64,000 nt of DNA, from contig JBFWZA010000008.1 of NCBI GenBank assembly GCA_050185825.1, positions 220,125 to 284,124 on the forward strand, written 5' to 3'. A program made the position numbers and the translations under genes. A model generated the notes under the pieces. The model ran no database searches. It had not been told where the DNA came from and saw nothing but the letters and a program-made list of their open reading frames with translations. Shown here piece by piece: positions 26,842 to 35,939 of this stretch. This stretch comes from SZUA-309 sp050185825. Lineage in GTDB: Bacteria > Pseudomonadota > Gammaproteobacteria > Pseudomonadales > Azotimanducaceae. Position 1 is the first letter of the stretch; each line of letters opens with the position of its first letter.

Positions 26842-27684
26842 ATGGGCGCCCGTCTGCTCGACTGTCGCGGGCGTCCGCTCTCCCTGGAGCATGCCCGGGT
26901 CATGGGCATCCTCAACATCACGCCGGATTCGTTCTCGGATGGCGGCCGCCTCGCCCGCGGCACGGTGTCCCTGGACGACGTCTGCCGGATCGCTCAGGAC
27001 ATGGTGGACGCCGGAGCGGCGATCCTCGACGTGGGCGGCGAGTCCACGCGGCCGGGCGCTGCCCCGGTGAGCGTCGACGAGGAGCTCGACCGTGTGATCC
27101 CGGTCGTGGCACGGCTGGCGGCGCTCGATACCATCATCTCCGTGGATACCCGCAAGGCGGCGGTGGCGGCGGCTGCCCTGGACGCGGGCTGCCACATGAT
27201 CAACGACGTGTCCGGCCTGGCCGATCCGGCGATGCTCGACGTGGTGGCCGGCAGTGGCGCGGCGCTGTGCGTCATGCACATGCAGGGCAGCCCTGAAACC
27301 ATGCAGCGCGATCCGCAGTATGAGGACGTGGTGGCGGAGGTGCGCTCGGTGCTCGGTGATTGTGTGGCCCGTGCCCGGCGCGCGGGCATGGCGGACGACC
27401 GGCTGTGTGTCGACCCGGGTTTCGGCTTCGGCAAGACGCTCGCCCACAATCTGGCGCTGTTCACCGGGCTCGAGGACCTGCGGATCGACGGTCTGCCGAT
27501 TCTGGTCGGGGTGTCACGGAAGCGGATGATCGGTGATCTCACCGGCGCGCCGGTGCGCGGGCGGCTGGCCGGCAGCGTTGCTGCCGCGGTGCTGGCGGCG
27601 GAGCGGGGTGCGGACATCGTACGCGTGCACGATGTGGCGGAAACGGCGGATGCCCTCAAGGTACTGGAGGCGGTGCGAGCATGA
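26842..27684 (+). CDS. folP: Dihydropteroate synthase
   Basis: FolP condenses p-aminobenzoate with 6-hydroxymethyl-dihydropterin diphosphate in folate synthesis and is the sulfonamide target. The 280 residues form a TIM barrel with signature 1 'GILNITPDSFSDGG' and the pterin-binding 'GGESTRPGA', plus 'VCVDPGFGFGKT'-region residues and C-terminal 'VGVSRKRMIGDLTG'. It starts 11 bp after ftsH and overlaps glmM by 4 bp (ATGA), giving the conserved ftsH-folP-glmM operon. Confidence 0.96.
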   Translation: MGARLLDCRGRPLSLEHARVMGILNITPDSFSDGGRLARGTVSLDDVCRIAQDMVDAGAAILDVGGESTRPGAAPVSVDEELDRVIPVVARLAALDTIISVDTRKAAVAAAALDAGCHMINDVSGLADPAMLDVVAGSGAALCVMHMQGSPETMQRDPQYEDVVAEVRSVLGDCVARARRAGMADDRLCVDPGFGFGKTLAHNLALFTGLEDLRIDGLPILVGVSRKRMIGDLTGAPVRGRLAGSVAAAVLAAERGADIVRVHDVAETADALKVLEAVRA

Positions 27685-29036
27685 GCAGGCGGTTTTTCGG
27701 CACGGACGGGATCCGTGGGCGGGTTGGCGAGTATCCGATCACGCCGGAGTTCTGCCTGCGCCTGGGCTGGGCGGCAGGCCGGGTGTTTGCCCGGCGCAAC
27801 ACCGAGGGCTCGGATCACGAGCCGCACATCCTCATCGGCAAGGACACCCGGATCTCCGGGTACATGCTCGAGTCGGTGCTGGAATCCGGGCTGGTGTCGG
27901 CGGGTGTCAACGTCAGCCTGATGGGACCCATGCCGACCCCGGCCGTTGCCTACCTGACCCGAACGCTGCGCGCCGACGCCGGCATCGTCATCAGCGCCTC
28001 CCACAATCCGTACTTCGACAATGGCATCAAGTTCTTCGATGCCGATGGCAACAAGCTGCCCGACGAGGTGGAGCTCGAGATCGAACGGGAGCTGGAGATG
28101 GAGATGGAGTGTGTGGACTCCAACCGTCTCGGGCGGGCCAACCGGATCAACGACGCAGCCGGGCGCTACATCGAGTACTGCAAGGCCACGGTCAGCCGTG
28201 GCTTCCGGCTGTCCGGCATGGACATCGTGGTGGACTGCGCGCACGGCGCCACCTACCACGTGGCACCCAGGGTTCTGGAGGAGCTCGATGCCCAGGTCAG
28301 CGTCATCGGCGCCGATCCGGACGGTTTCAACATCAACGAAGGCTGCGGCTCCACCCGACCGGAAGCGCTGGTCGAGCAGGTCCGCGCTCAGGGTGCCGAC
28401 CTCGGCATCGCGCTGGACGGCGACGGCGACCGGCTGATCATGGTGGATGGCGACGGCACGGTCGTCGACGGCGACCAGCTGCTCTTCGCCATTGCCAGCC
28501 ATCGCCTGATGTCGGGGGGGCTCACCGGCGGTGTGGTCGGCACGCTCATGTCGAACTTCGGGCTCGAGCTCGCGCTCGGCCAGGCCGGTATCGCCTTCCA
28601 TCGGGCCAACGTGGGTGACCGCTATGTGCTCGAGGCGCTCCGTCAGCGTGGCTGGTTTCTGGGCGGCGAGTCGTCCGGACACATCGTCTGCCTCGATCTG
28701 ACCACCACCGGCGACGCCATCGTCGCTGCGCTGCAGGTGCTCAAGGCCATGTGCGAACGGGGTCACTCGCTCGGTGAGCTGGTGAGCGGCATGCAGAAGC
28801 TCCCGCAGACGCTGAAGAACGTGCGGGTCGCATCGCCAGCGGAACGGGCGAAGGCCGCGGACGTTCTGGCGGCGGTGAATGACCACGCAGCGACGCTCGC
28901 CGGCCGCGGCCGGATCCTGATCCGCCCCTCGGGCACCGAGCCGGTGGTCCGGGTCATGGTGGAAGGAGACAGCGCGGCGGAAGTGGACGCCATCGCGGCG
29001 GAGCTGGTGGCCGTGGTGGGCGCGAAGGACCGCTGA
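27681..29036 (+). CDS. glmM: Phosphoglucosamine mutase
   Basis: GlmM converts glucosamine-6-phosphate to glucosamine-1-phosphate for UDP-GlcNAc, peptidoglycan and LPS. 451 residues. It has the N-terminal 'RRFFGTDGIRGRVGE', the active-site serine loop 'GIVISASHNPYFDNGIKFF' (phosphorylated Ser near residue 107), the metal-binding 'ALDGDGDRLIMVD', the sugar loop 'GGESSGHIV' and the C-terminal phosphate-binding 'RPSGTEPVVRVMVEG'. It is translationally coupled to folP. Confidence 0.97.
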   Translation: MSRRFFGTDGIRGRVGEYPITPEFCLRLGWAAGRVFARRNTEGSDHEPHILIGKDTRISGYMLESVLESGLVSAGVNVSLMGPMPTPAVAYLTRTLRADAGIVISASHNPYFDNGIKFFDADGNKLPDEVELEIERELEMEMECVDSNRLGRANRINDAAGRYIEYCKATVSRGFRLSGMDIVVDCAHGATYHVAPRVLEELDAQVSVIGADPDGFNINEGCGSTRPEALVEQVRAQGADLGIALDGDGDRLIMVDGDGTVVDGDQLLFAIASHRLMSGGLTGGVVGTLMSNFGLELALGQAGIAFHRANVGDRYVLEALRQRGWFLGGESSGHIVCLDLTTTGDAIVAALQVLKAMCERGHSLGELVSGMQKLPQTLKNVRVASPAERAKAADVLAAVNDHAATLAGRGRILIRPSGTEPVVRVMVEGDSAAEVDAIAAELVAVVGAKDR

Positions 29037-29075
29037 GCCGCCGGGAAGCTGCCTGCTGCACGAGCCTGTGCGCTC

Positions 29076-29104
29076 TTGTTGCAGCGCCGATGAGCCGTTA
29101 ACAT
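29076..29104 (+). promoter_or_regulatory. Possible promoter for tpiA-secG
   Basis: TTGTTG (29076-29081) and TAACAT (29099-29104) are separated by 17 bp in the glmM-tpiA gap. Matches to the sigma-70 consensus are partial, so this is a weak call. Confidence 0.3.
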
Positions 29105-29133
29105 TGCGCGCCCTCCGATAACAGGGACCGGTC

Positions 29134-29913
29134 ATGAGGCGCGGTATCGCCGCCGGCAACTGGAAAATGCACGGTTCCAGGCGGTTCATCGCCGACTATG
29201 TCCGGGCGCTGGACGGTCAGGTGCAGGGCCTCGGATGCCTTCTCGTGCTGTTCCCCCCGACGGGTTATCTGCCCGTTCTGGCGGATGCGCTGCGGGGCTC
29301 CGGTCTTGGCCAGCTCGTGGAGCTGGGTGCTCAGAATCTGCATGCCGAGGCCGAGGGCGCTTTCACGGGTGAGATGTCTGGCGAGATGCTCGCCGATCTG
29401 GGCGCCCGCTGGGTGCTGGTCGGCCATTCGGAACGCCGTGAGTACGCCGGCGAGACGAACGAGCTGGTCGCCCGGAAGACGGCGGCGGCCGTGCGGGCGG
29501 GCCTCAAGCCCATGGTCTGCGTGGGTGAACGCGAAGCGGAGCGGGATGCCGGCGAGGCCGAATCGGTGGTTGTCGAGCAGATCGAGAGCGTGCTCGCGTG
29601 CAACGGCGCGGACGGGCTCGGCGCCATCGCCTATGAGCCGGTCTGGGCCATCGGTACCGGCCGGACGGCCACGCCGGAGCTGGCGGAGCAGATGCATGCG
29701 CTGATCCGTTCGGTGCTCGCGAGGCACTCGGCCCGGGCGGCGGCTCTGCCGATTCTCTACGGTGGCAGCGTCAAGGGTGACAACGCGCAGGCCCTGTTCG
29801 CCGAGCGTGACATAGACGGTGGCCTGGTGGGCGGAGCGTCGCTCAAGGCCGATGAGTTTTTGACGATTGCCCGGGCTTTGCCAGGGGGCGATCGGGAACC
29901 GGGCGGTACCTGA
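29134..29913 (+). CDS. tpiA: Triosephosphate isomerase
   Basis: TpiA interconverts dihydroxyacetone phosphate and glyceraldehyde-3-phosphate in glycolysis and gluconeogenesis. The 259 residues show the N-terminal 'AAGNWKMHGS' with catalytic Lys, the electrophilic His in 'LVGHSERREY', the catalytic Glu in 'IAYEPVWAIGTG' and the phosphate loop 'ILYGGSVKGDNA'. The conserved tpiA-secG pair follows with a 36-bp gap. Confidence 0.97.
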   Translation: MRRGIAAGNWKMHGSRRFIADYVRALDGQVQGLGCLLVLFPPTGYLPVLADALRGSGLGQLVELGAQNLHAEAEGAFTGEMSGEMLADLGARWVLVGHSERREYAGETNELVARKTAAAVRAGLKPMVCVGEREAERDAGEAESVVVEQIESVLACNGADGLGAIAYEPVWAIGTGRTATPELAEQMHALIRSVLARHSARAAALPILYGGSVKGDNAQALFAERDIDGGLVGGASLKADEFLTIARALPGGDREPGGT

Positions 29914-29949
29914 ACGGATACCGGTTCCACAGTGTGCAGGGGGTAGACC

Positions 29950-30339
29950 GTGTCTACATTTGAATTGGTACTGCTGATGCTGCTGGTGGTCGACGCGATC
30001 GCGCTGGCGGGCCTGGTTCTGCTGCAGCAGGGAAGGGGCGCCGACGTTGGCGCCGCCTTCGGCAGCGGCTCGGCCAACACCATGTTCGGCAGCAGCGGAT
30101 CCGCGAGCTTCCTCACCAAGCTCACGGTCTGGCTGGCCATCGGCTTCTTTCTGATCTCCTTCGGGCTTGCCTGGACCGCCAAGGACCGTGCTGAGAATCT
30201 GGGTTCCGTGGGCGTGCCGCGGATTCAGACCCCGGCCGTCGAGGTACCTGCTGCGGACGGGGAGGCGCCCGCCTCGGAGCCGGCCGAGCGGTTGACTCCC
30301 GAGGGAGAACGTGTAGATTCCGACATCCCCGATGTCTGA
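29950..30339 (+). CDS. secG: Protein-export membrane protein SecG
   Basis: SecG is the small SecYEG translocon subunit. 129 residues, GTG start. Two TM segments at ~4-24 ('LVLLMLLVVDAIALAGLVLL') and ~57-76 ('KLTVWLAIGFFLISFGLA') flank the conserved glycine-rich loop 'QQGRGADVGAAFGSGSANT'. The C-terminal ~50 residues are a Pro/Ala/Glu-rich extension common in Pseudomonas-like SecG. A tRNA-Leu gene follows and is probably on the same transcript. Confidence 0.95.
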   Translation: MSTFELVLLMLLVVDAIALAGLVLLQQGRGADVGAAFGSGSANTMFGSSGSASFLTKLTVWLAIGFFLISFGLAWTAKDRAENLGSVGVPRIQTPAVEVPAADGEAPASEPAERLTPEGERVDSDIPDV

Positions 30340-30366
30340 GGCCATGGTCTCGAGGCATCTGGCCCC

Positions 30367-30453
30367 GCCGAAGTGGTGAAATTGGTAGACACGCTACCTT
30401 GAGGGGGTAGTGGGCTTACGCCCGTGGAGGTTCGAGTCCTCTCTTCGGCACCA
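30367..30453 (+). tRNA. tRNA-Leu (GAG)
   Basis: An 87-nt class II tRNA with a long variable arm. The acceptor arms GCCGAAG and CTTCGGC pair perfectly, the 3' CCA is encoded, and the anticodon loop TTGAGGG carries GAG (reads CUC/CUU). It lies 27 bp after secG, the same secG-tRNA-Leu order as in Pseudomonas. Confidence 0.96.
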
Positions 30454-30550
30454 TCTCTCTTTACCGTATTTTCGGTCGATTGTTCCCGTCCGTTCCCGGA
30501 CCCGCCCATAACGCCCCGTAATCCGGGCAGTTTCAGACCGCTCAAGGTGG

Positions 30551-30579
30551 TTGCGGGGCAGATATCTGGCCCCTATAAT
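30551..30579 (+). promoter_or_regulatory. Promoter of the tRNA-fMet / rimP-nusA-infB operon
   Basis: -35 TTGCGG (30551-30556), 17-bp spacer, perfect -10 TATAAT (30574-30579), 14 bp before the tRNA. The region just after the -10 is GC-rich, as in stringently controlled tRNA/rRNA promoters. Confidence 0.8.
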
Positions 30580-30593
30580 CCCGCCCTTGCTGA

Positions 30594-30670
<77 letters not shown>

Positions 30671-30677
30671 AGGAGAT

Positions 30678-30701
30678 AAGGCCCCTTATCAGGGGCCTTT
30701 T
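30678..30701 (+). terminator. Intrinsic terminator/attenuator after tRNA-fMet
   Basis: AAGGCCCC-TTATCA-GGGGCCTT followed by TT: an 8-bp perfect stem ending in a short T-run. It probably ends most tRNA transcripts and lets a fraction read through into rimP-nusA. Confidence 0.75.
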
Positions 30702-30803
30702 CATAGCTGCCGGCATTGCCGGCAGCCGTCCTTCCAGGTGGCTCATCCCGTAAAGGCTGGGTTGCCCTTGTCCGGTTACTTGTCCGGGTAGATGCAGACA
30801 AGC

Positions 30804-30825
30804 GCTTCCGCTTCGTCGCGGAAGC
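30804..30825 (+). promoter_or_regulatory. Leader hairpin upstream of rimP
   Basis: GCTTCCG (30804-30810) pairs with CGGAAGC (30819-30825) across an 8-nt loop. It lies just before a terminator-like hairpin in the leader of the nusA operon, so it may act in attenuation or as an anti-terminator partner. Confidence 0.45.
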
Positions 30826-30832
30826 ATTCGGG

Positions 30833-30855
30833 AAATGGGCGTATGCCCATTTTTT
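30833..30855 (+). terminator. Terminator-like hairpin in the rimP leader
   Basis: AAATGGGC-GTAT-GCCCATTT followed by TTT: an 8-bp stem with a run of six Ts at 30850-30855. It is an intrinsic terminator or attenuator about 70 bp before rimP. NusA autoregulates its operon in E. coli, which gives such a leader a plausible role. Confidence 0.65.
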
Positions 30856-30924
30856 GTTGGTGGGTCGAAAGTCTTCAGGACGGCCGCAAGACGGAGCGTC
30901 CGGCTGACTCGCCCGCGAACGGAA

Positions 30925-31425
30925 ATGACGGCGGCTACTGGATGGCAACTGGACGGTAAAGAAGGAGTGAACAGGAAAGAGACCGACATCGAAAGGCTGC
31001 TGGCGCCCGTGGTGGCGCTGGAAGGGTGCGAAATCTGGGGAGTGGAGTACCGCGCCCAGGGCAGGCACTCGAAGCTTTCGATCTACATCGATGGCCCGGA
31101 AGGGGTCGGCGTGGACGATTGCGAGCGCGTGAGCCGGCGTGTCAGCGATGTGCTGGATGTGGAGGACGTGCTGAGCGGTGCGTATACGCTCGAGGTTTCC
31201 TCTCCCGGTATGGATCGGATCCTGTTCAAGCCGCAGCAGTACGAACGCTGCGTCGGCGAAGAGATAGATGTGCGCCTCAACTATCCGGTGGATGGTACCA
31301 AGCGCATCAAAGGTGTCCTCATGGGGCTCGAGAGCGGCGAGGTTGTCGTTCGCCACGGTGAGGATGAGTACTTACTGCCTTTGGAGAACGTGCAGCGGGC
31401 GAGAATCGTACCGCGGTTCGATTGA
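30925..31425 (+). CDS. rimP: Ribosome maturation factor RimP
   Basis: RimP helps 30S subunit assembly. The core matches the family: 'LAPVVALEGCEIWGVEY', 'KLSIYIDGPEGVGVDDCERV', 'TLEVSSPGMDRILFKPQQY'. The start is uncertain. The ATG at 30925 gives 166 residues with a weak ribosome-binding site. A GTG at 30967 aligns exactly with the E. coli N-terminus and gives 152 residues, but its AAGGA is directly adjacent. nusA follows 6 bp downstream. Confidence 0.93.
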   Translation: MTAATGWQLDGKEGVNRKETDIERLLAPVVALEGCEIWGVEYRAQGRHSKLSIYIDGPEGVGVDDCERVSRRVSDVLDVEDVLSGAYTLEVSSPGMDRILFKPQQYERCVGEEIDVRLNYPVDGTKRIKGVLMGLESGEVVVRHGEDEYLLPLENVQRARIVPRFD

Positions 31426-31431
31426 AACTCG

Positions 31432-32955
31432 ATGAGCAACATGAGCAAAGAGATCCTTCTCGTCGTGGACGGTGTGTCGCACGAGAAGGGCGTACCCAAG
31501 GAAGTCATCTTCGACGCGATTGAAGCGGCGCTCGCGACCGCGACCAAGAAGCGCTACGACGAGAACGCCGAGTTCCGGGTGGCTATCGATCGCAGCACCG
31601 GTGAGTACGAGACATTCCGGGTGTGGACGGTGTGCGACCCCGAGGCGGACACCGAGGAAGAATGGAACCCGGCAGCGCAGCTGACGCCGGAAGAAGCACA
31701 GGCAAGAGATCCCGGCCTGAATCTGGGCGACACCATCGAGGAGCCTGTCGAGTCGGTGGAATTCGGCCGCATCGCTGCGCAGACCGCGAAGCAGGTGATC
31801 GTGCAGAAGGTCCGGGAGGCCGAGCGCGCCCAGATCGTCCAGGCCTACGCGCCGCGCGTCGGTGAGCTGATCGGCGGCACCGTCAAGAAGCTCGGCCGGG
31901 ACAGCGTCATCGTCGATCTCGGCAACAACGCGGAAGGCTTGCTCACCCGTGAGCACCTGATTCCCCGCGAGACGTTCCGGGTCGGAGACCGGTTGCGGGC
32001 GCTGCTGCTCGAGATCCGCCCGGAGAACCGCGGCCCGCAGCTCATCCTGACCCGCACCTCACCGCAGATGCTGATCGAGCTGTTCAAGATCGAGGTGCCG
32101 GAGATTGCCGAGCAGGTGATCGAGATCCGGGGCGCTGCCCGGGATCCGGGCTCGCGCGCGAAGATCGCCGTGAAGACCAACGACGGTCGCATCGACCCGG
32201 TGGGCGCCTGCGTGGGTATGCGGGGTTCGCGGGTTCAGGCGGTGTCCGGCGAGCTTGCCGGTGAACGGATCGACATCGTGCTGTGGGACGAGAACCCGGC
32301 TCAGCTTGCGGTCAGCGCCATGTCACCGGCGGAGGTGGAGTCCATCATCCTGGACGAGGAAACCCAGTCGATGGACATCGCCGTGGCGGAAGACAATCTG
32401 GCTCAGGCCATCGGCCGCGGCGGTCAGAACGTGCGGCTCGCCAGTGATCTGACCGGCTGGAAGCTGAACATCATGACGGAGGCCGAAGCCATCTCCAAGC
32501 AGGAGGAGGAAGCCAGCCGCTACATCCGTGAGTTCATGGAGACCCTGGCGGTGGACGAGGATGTCGCCACCGTGCTCGTCGAGGAAGGCTTCAGCACGCT
32601 GGAGGAAGTCGCCTACGTGCCCATCGAGGAAATGGCGTCGATCGAAGGGTTCGATCAGGAGATCGTCGAGGAGCTCAGGAACCGTGCCCGTGATGCGCTG
32701 CTGACCAGAGCCATCGCCAGCGAGGAAGCGCTCGGCGAGCAGGAACCGGCGGAAGACCTGCTGAACATGGAAGGCATGGATCGCAGGCTGGCGTACCAGC
32801 TGGCAAGCAATGGCGTGATCACCATGGAGGATCTCGCCGAGCTGGCCGTACCCGACCTGCAGGAGATCGTGGAAGGCATCGACGAGGAAACCGCGGCAGC
32901 GCTGATCATGACGGCCCGCGCTCCCTGGTTCGAGGAAGCCGAAGAGAAAGCGTAA
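31432..32955 (+). CDS. nusA: Transcription termination/antitermination factor NusA
   Basis: NusA binds RNA polymerase and RNA to control pausing, termination and rrn antitermination. 507 residues: N-terminal polymerase-binding domain (1-~130), S1 domain (~135-200, 'IGGTVKKLGRDSVIVDLGN'), KH1 and KH2 (~230-345, 'GACVGMRGSRVQAVSGEL' and 'AIGRGGQNVRLASDLTGW'), and two C-terminal acidic helix-hairpin-helix repeats (~360-500). An ATG at 31441 gives 'MSKEILLVVDGVS', closer to the usual N-terminus, and may be the true start. Confidence 0.97.
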   Translation: MSNMSKEILLVVDGVSHEKGVPKEVIFDAIEAALATATKKRYDENAEFRVAIDRSTGEYETFRVWTVCDPEADTEEEWNPAAQLTPEEAQARDPGLNLGDTIEEPVESVEFGRIAAQTAKQVIVQKVREAERAQIVQAYAPRVGELIGGTVKKLGRDSVIVDLGNNAEGLLTREHLIPRETFRVGDRLRALLLEIRPENRGPQLILTRTSPQMLIELFKIEVPEIAEQVIEIRGAARDPGSRAKIAVKTNDGRIDPVGACVGMRGSRVQAVSGELAGERIDIVLWDENPAQLAVSAMSPAEVESIILDEETQSMDIAVAEDNLAQAIGRGGQNVRLASDLTGWKLNIMTEAEAISKQEEEASRYIREFMETLAVDEDVATVLVEEGFSTLEEVAYVPIEEMASIEGFDQEIVEELRNRARDALLTRAIASEEALGEQEPAEDLLNMEGMDRRLAYQLASNGVITMEDLAELAVPDLQEIVEGIDEETAAALIMTARAPWFEEAEEKA

Positions 32956-32967
32956 AGAGGTTCTGGC

Positions 32968-35523
32968 ATGTCCGACGTCACGGTAAAGCAACTCGCGGAG
33001 ACGGTGGGAACACCGGTCGATCGCCTGCTCAAGCAGATGCAGGAAGCGGGTCTCGCGCACTCAACCGATGATGAGCTGGTCTCCGACGAGGAGAAGCAGA
33101 AGCTGCTCACGTTCCTGAAGGCGAGTCACGGCGATCGGGGCGCCTCGCAGCCGAGCAAGATCACGCTCAAGCGGCGGACCACGGGCACGCTCAAGACCGG
33201 ACAGGGGCGGGCGGGTAAGACCGTCAACGTCGAGGTCCGCCGCAAGCGCACCTACGTGAAGCGCGCGGAAGCGGAGCCGGAAGCCAGGCCGGAGCCCGCG
33301 GTGGCGGAAGCGGCACCGGCCCGGCAGCCGAGCGCGCTGGCCATCGAGGCGCAGAAGATCCGCGACGAGGAGATGGCCCGGAAGTCTGCCGAGGAGGAAA
33401 CCCGGCGCCAGGAGGCCGAGCGCAAGGCCGAGGAAGAGCGTCGCCGCGAGGAAGCCGCGCGCAAGGAAGAGGAAGCCCGCCAGGCAGCGGAGCGCAAGGC
33501 GCAGGAAGCCGCGGCTCCCGCCAAGCCCGAGGCCGAGATGGATCCGCAGGAGGCGGCGCGCGCCGCGGCGGAGGCCCAGGCCCGTCAGCAGGCACAGGAA
33601 CGCGGCGGCAAGCGGATCAAGGGCAAGGAACACGACCGCAACAAGCGCACGGGGGATCGCCGGCGCGAGCTGTCGCTGAAGACGGAAAGACGTGCCCGCC
33701 GCAGGCACCACCAGACGCCGATTCAGGTGGAGCAGCAGGGCGGCGAGTTCCGCCCGACGGATTTCATCGCCAGGGAAGTCGAGATTCCCGGGGTCATCAC
33801 CGTGGGCGAGCTCGCGCAGCGGATGTCCGTGAAGGCGGGCGAGGTCATCAAGACCCTGATGGGCATGGGCGTCATGGCCACCATCAACCAGACGGTCGAC
33901 CAGGACACCGCCACGCTGATCGTGGAGGAGATGGGCCACCGGGTGAAGCTCATCCACGAGGACGCACTCGAGCAGTCACTCGAGCAGTCTCTCGTGCTGG
34001 AAGGAGAAGAGGTCTCCCGGCCGCCGGTGGTCACCGTGATGGGCCACGTCGACCACGGCAAGACGTCGCTGCTCGACTACATCCGCAAGACCCGGGTCAC
34101 GAGCGGCGAGGCGGGTGGCATCACCCAGCACATCGGCGCCTACCGTGTCGATACGCCGCACGGCCGGATCACGTTCATCGACACGCCCGGTCACGCGGCG
34201 TTCACCGCGATGCGTGCGCGAGGCGCGCAATCCACCGACATCGTGATTCTGGTGGTGGCGGCGGATGACGGCGTTATGCCGCAGACGGAGGAAGCCATTC
34301 AGCACGCCCGTGCTGCAGGCGTGCCCATCGTGGTGGCGATCAACAAGATCGATCTGGAGGCGGCGGATCCTGACAAGGTCACCAACGAGCTCGCGGCGAA
34401 GGACGTCGTTCCGGAGAGCTGGGGCGGTGATACGCAGTTCGTCAAGGTATCCGCACATACCGGCGAAGGCATCGAAACGCTGCTCGAATCCGTGCTGCTG
34501 CAGGCAGAGATCCTCGAGCTGAAGGCGGTCGAGCAGGGCCCTGCGCGCGGCGTGGTGATCGAATCCCGGCTCGATCGTGGGCGCGGCCCGGTTGCCACCG
34601 TGCTCGTGCAGAACGGCACGCTCAATCAGGGTGACGTGGTCATCGCCGGAGAGTTCCAGGGTCGCGTGCGCGCCATGCTGGACGATCACGGTGAGCAGGT
34701 GAAGATCGCCGGGCCCTCCGACCCGGTGGAGCTGCTGGGGCTGGCCGGCACACCGGCAGCGGGTGACGACTTCTCGGTGGTCTCCGACGAGCGGACGGCC
34801 CGCGAGCTGGCCGAGTTCCGCCGCGGCAAGTCCCAGGAACAGCGTGTCGCCCTGCAGCAGGCGGCGAAGATGGAAAACATGTTCGCCAACCTGGGTGAGG
34901 GTGAAAAGCGGGTGCTGAAGATGGTGCTGAAGACCGACGTGCGCGGTTCTCTGGAGGCCATCCAGCACGCGCTGGCGGATATGGGCAACGACGAGGTGGC
35001 GGTGAACGTGCTCGGCTCGGGCATCGGTGCCATCACCTCGACGGATGCCAACCTGGCCCTCACGTACGGCGCGGCCATCTTCGGTTTCAATGTCCGGGCG
35101 GACAGCTCGGCGAAGAAGATCATCGAGCGCGAAGGGCTGGACCTGCGCTACTACAGCGTCATCTACGAGCTGCTCGACGACGTCAAGCAGGTGCTCACGG
35201 GCATGCTCGCACCGGAGATCCGCGAGGAGATCGTCGGCATCGCCGAAGTCCGCGACGTGTTCCGCTCACCCAGATACGGCCAGGTGGCCGGCTGCATGGT
35301 CACGGAGGGCACGGTTTTCCGCAACAAGCCGATCCGCGTGCTGCGCGACAACGTGGTGATTTTCGAAGGCGAGCTGGAGTCGCTCCGCCGCTTCAAGGAC
35401 GACGTCAACGAGGTGCGCTCGGGTACCGAGTGCGGTATCGGGGTGCGCAACTACAACGACGTCCGTGTGGGCGACCTGATCGAGGTATACGACGCCAAGG
35501 AAGTGGCGAGGGTGCTGAGTTAG
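32968..35523 (+). CDS. infB: Translation initiation factor IF-2
   Basis: IF-2 is the GTPase that places fMet-tRNA on the 30S subunit and promotes 50S joining. 851 residues: N-terminal IF2_N domain ('VKQLAETVGTPVDRLLKQMQ'), a long Glu/Arg/Ala coiled-coil linker (~115-220), a second IF2_N-like domain (~270-320), then the G domain with 'GHVDHGKT' (~358), 'DTPGHAAF' and 'NKID', followed by domains II-IV. Gene order nusA-infB-rbfA is universal in the group. Confidence 0.98.
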   Translation: MSDVTVKQLAETVGTPVDRLLKQMQEAGLAHSTDDELVSDEEKQKLLTFLKASHGDRGASQPSKITLKRRTTGTLKTGQGRAGKTVNVEVRRKRTYVKRAEAEPEARPEPAVAEAAPARQPSALAIEAQKIRDEEMARKSAEEETRRQEAERKAEEERRREEAARKEEEARQAAERKAQEAAAPAKPEAEMDPQEAARAAAEAQARQQAQERGGKRIKGKEHDRNKRTGDRRRELSLKTERRARRRHHQTPIQVEQQGGEFRPTDFIAREVEIPGVITVGELAQRMSVKAGEVIKTLMGMGVMATINQTVDQDTATLIVEEMGHRVKLIHEDALEQSLEQSLVLEGEEVSRPPVVTVMGHVDHGKTSLLDYIRKTRVTSGEAGGITQHIGAYRVDTPHGRITFIDTPGHAAFTAMRARGAQSTDIVILVVAADDGVMPQTEEAIQHARAAGVPIVVAINKIDLEAADPDKVTNELAAKDVVPESWGGDTQFVKVSAHTGEGIETLLESVLLQAEILELKAVEQGPARGVVIESRLDRGRGPVATVLVQNGTLNQGDVVIAGEFQGRVRAMLDDHGEQVKIAGPSDPVELLGLAGTPAAGDDFSVVSDERTARELAEFRRGKSQEQRVALQQAAKMENMFANLGEGEKRVLKMVLKTDVRGSLEAIQHALADMGNDEVAVNVLGSGIGAITSTDANLALTYGAAIFGFNVRADSSAKKIIEREGLDLRYYSVIYELLDDVKQVLTGMLAPEIREEIVGIAEVRDVFRSPRYGQVAGCMVTEGTVFRNKPIRVLRDNVVIFEGELESLRRFKDDVNEVRSGTECGIGVRNYNDVRVGDLIEVYDAKEVARVLS

Positions 35524-35528
35524 GCGGT

Positions 35529-35939
35529 ATGCGGACGCACGGCAGAGATCTTCGCGTCGGAGACTTCATCCGCGACGAGCTGGCTTCGATCATCCAGCGG
35601 GAGATGCGCGATCCGCGGATCGGCATGGTGAGCGTCAACGAAGCGCGGGTGAGCAAGGATCTCTCCTGGGTGGATGTCTATGTCTCATCGTTCGAGACGA
35701 AGACCCGAGAGGAGCGTGCCGAGCTCGTGGCGGTGCTGAACGGCGCGTCCGGGTACTTCCGCTCGGAGCTGGCCAAGCGGCACAGCATGCGGACGACGCC
35801 GAAACCGCGCTTTCACTACGACGAGTCCGTGGAGCGGGGCCCGAGGCTGGAGGCGCTCATCGAGCGGGCGATCGAGGCCGATGCCAGAGAGCACCAGCAC
35901 CAGATGGACGAGCCTGCCGGCGGTGAGCGCAATGAGTAA
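35529..35939 (+). CDS. rbfA: 30S ribosome-binding factor RbfA
   Basis: RbfA is a cold-shock 30S maturation factor that binds near the 5' helix of 16S rRNA. 136 residues from the ATG at 35529, which lies 5 bp after infB. The KH-like core is visible: 'RVGDFIRDELASIIQREMRD', 'GMVSVNEARVSKDLSWVDVY' and 'LRSELAK'-type 'GYFRSELAKRHSMRTTPK'. Its stop overlaps the start of truB. Confidence 0.96.
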   Translation: MRTHGRDLRVGDFIRDELASIIQREMRDPRIGMVSVNEARVSKDLSWVDVYVSSFETKTREERAELVAVLNGASGYFRSELAKRHSMRTTPKPRFHYDESVERGPRLEALIERAIEADAREHQHQMDEPAGGERNE

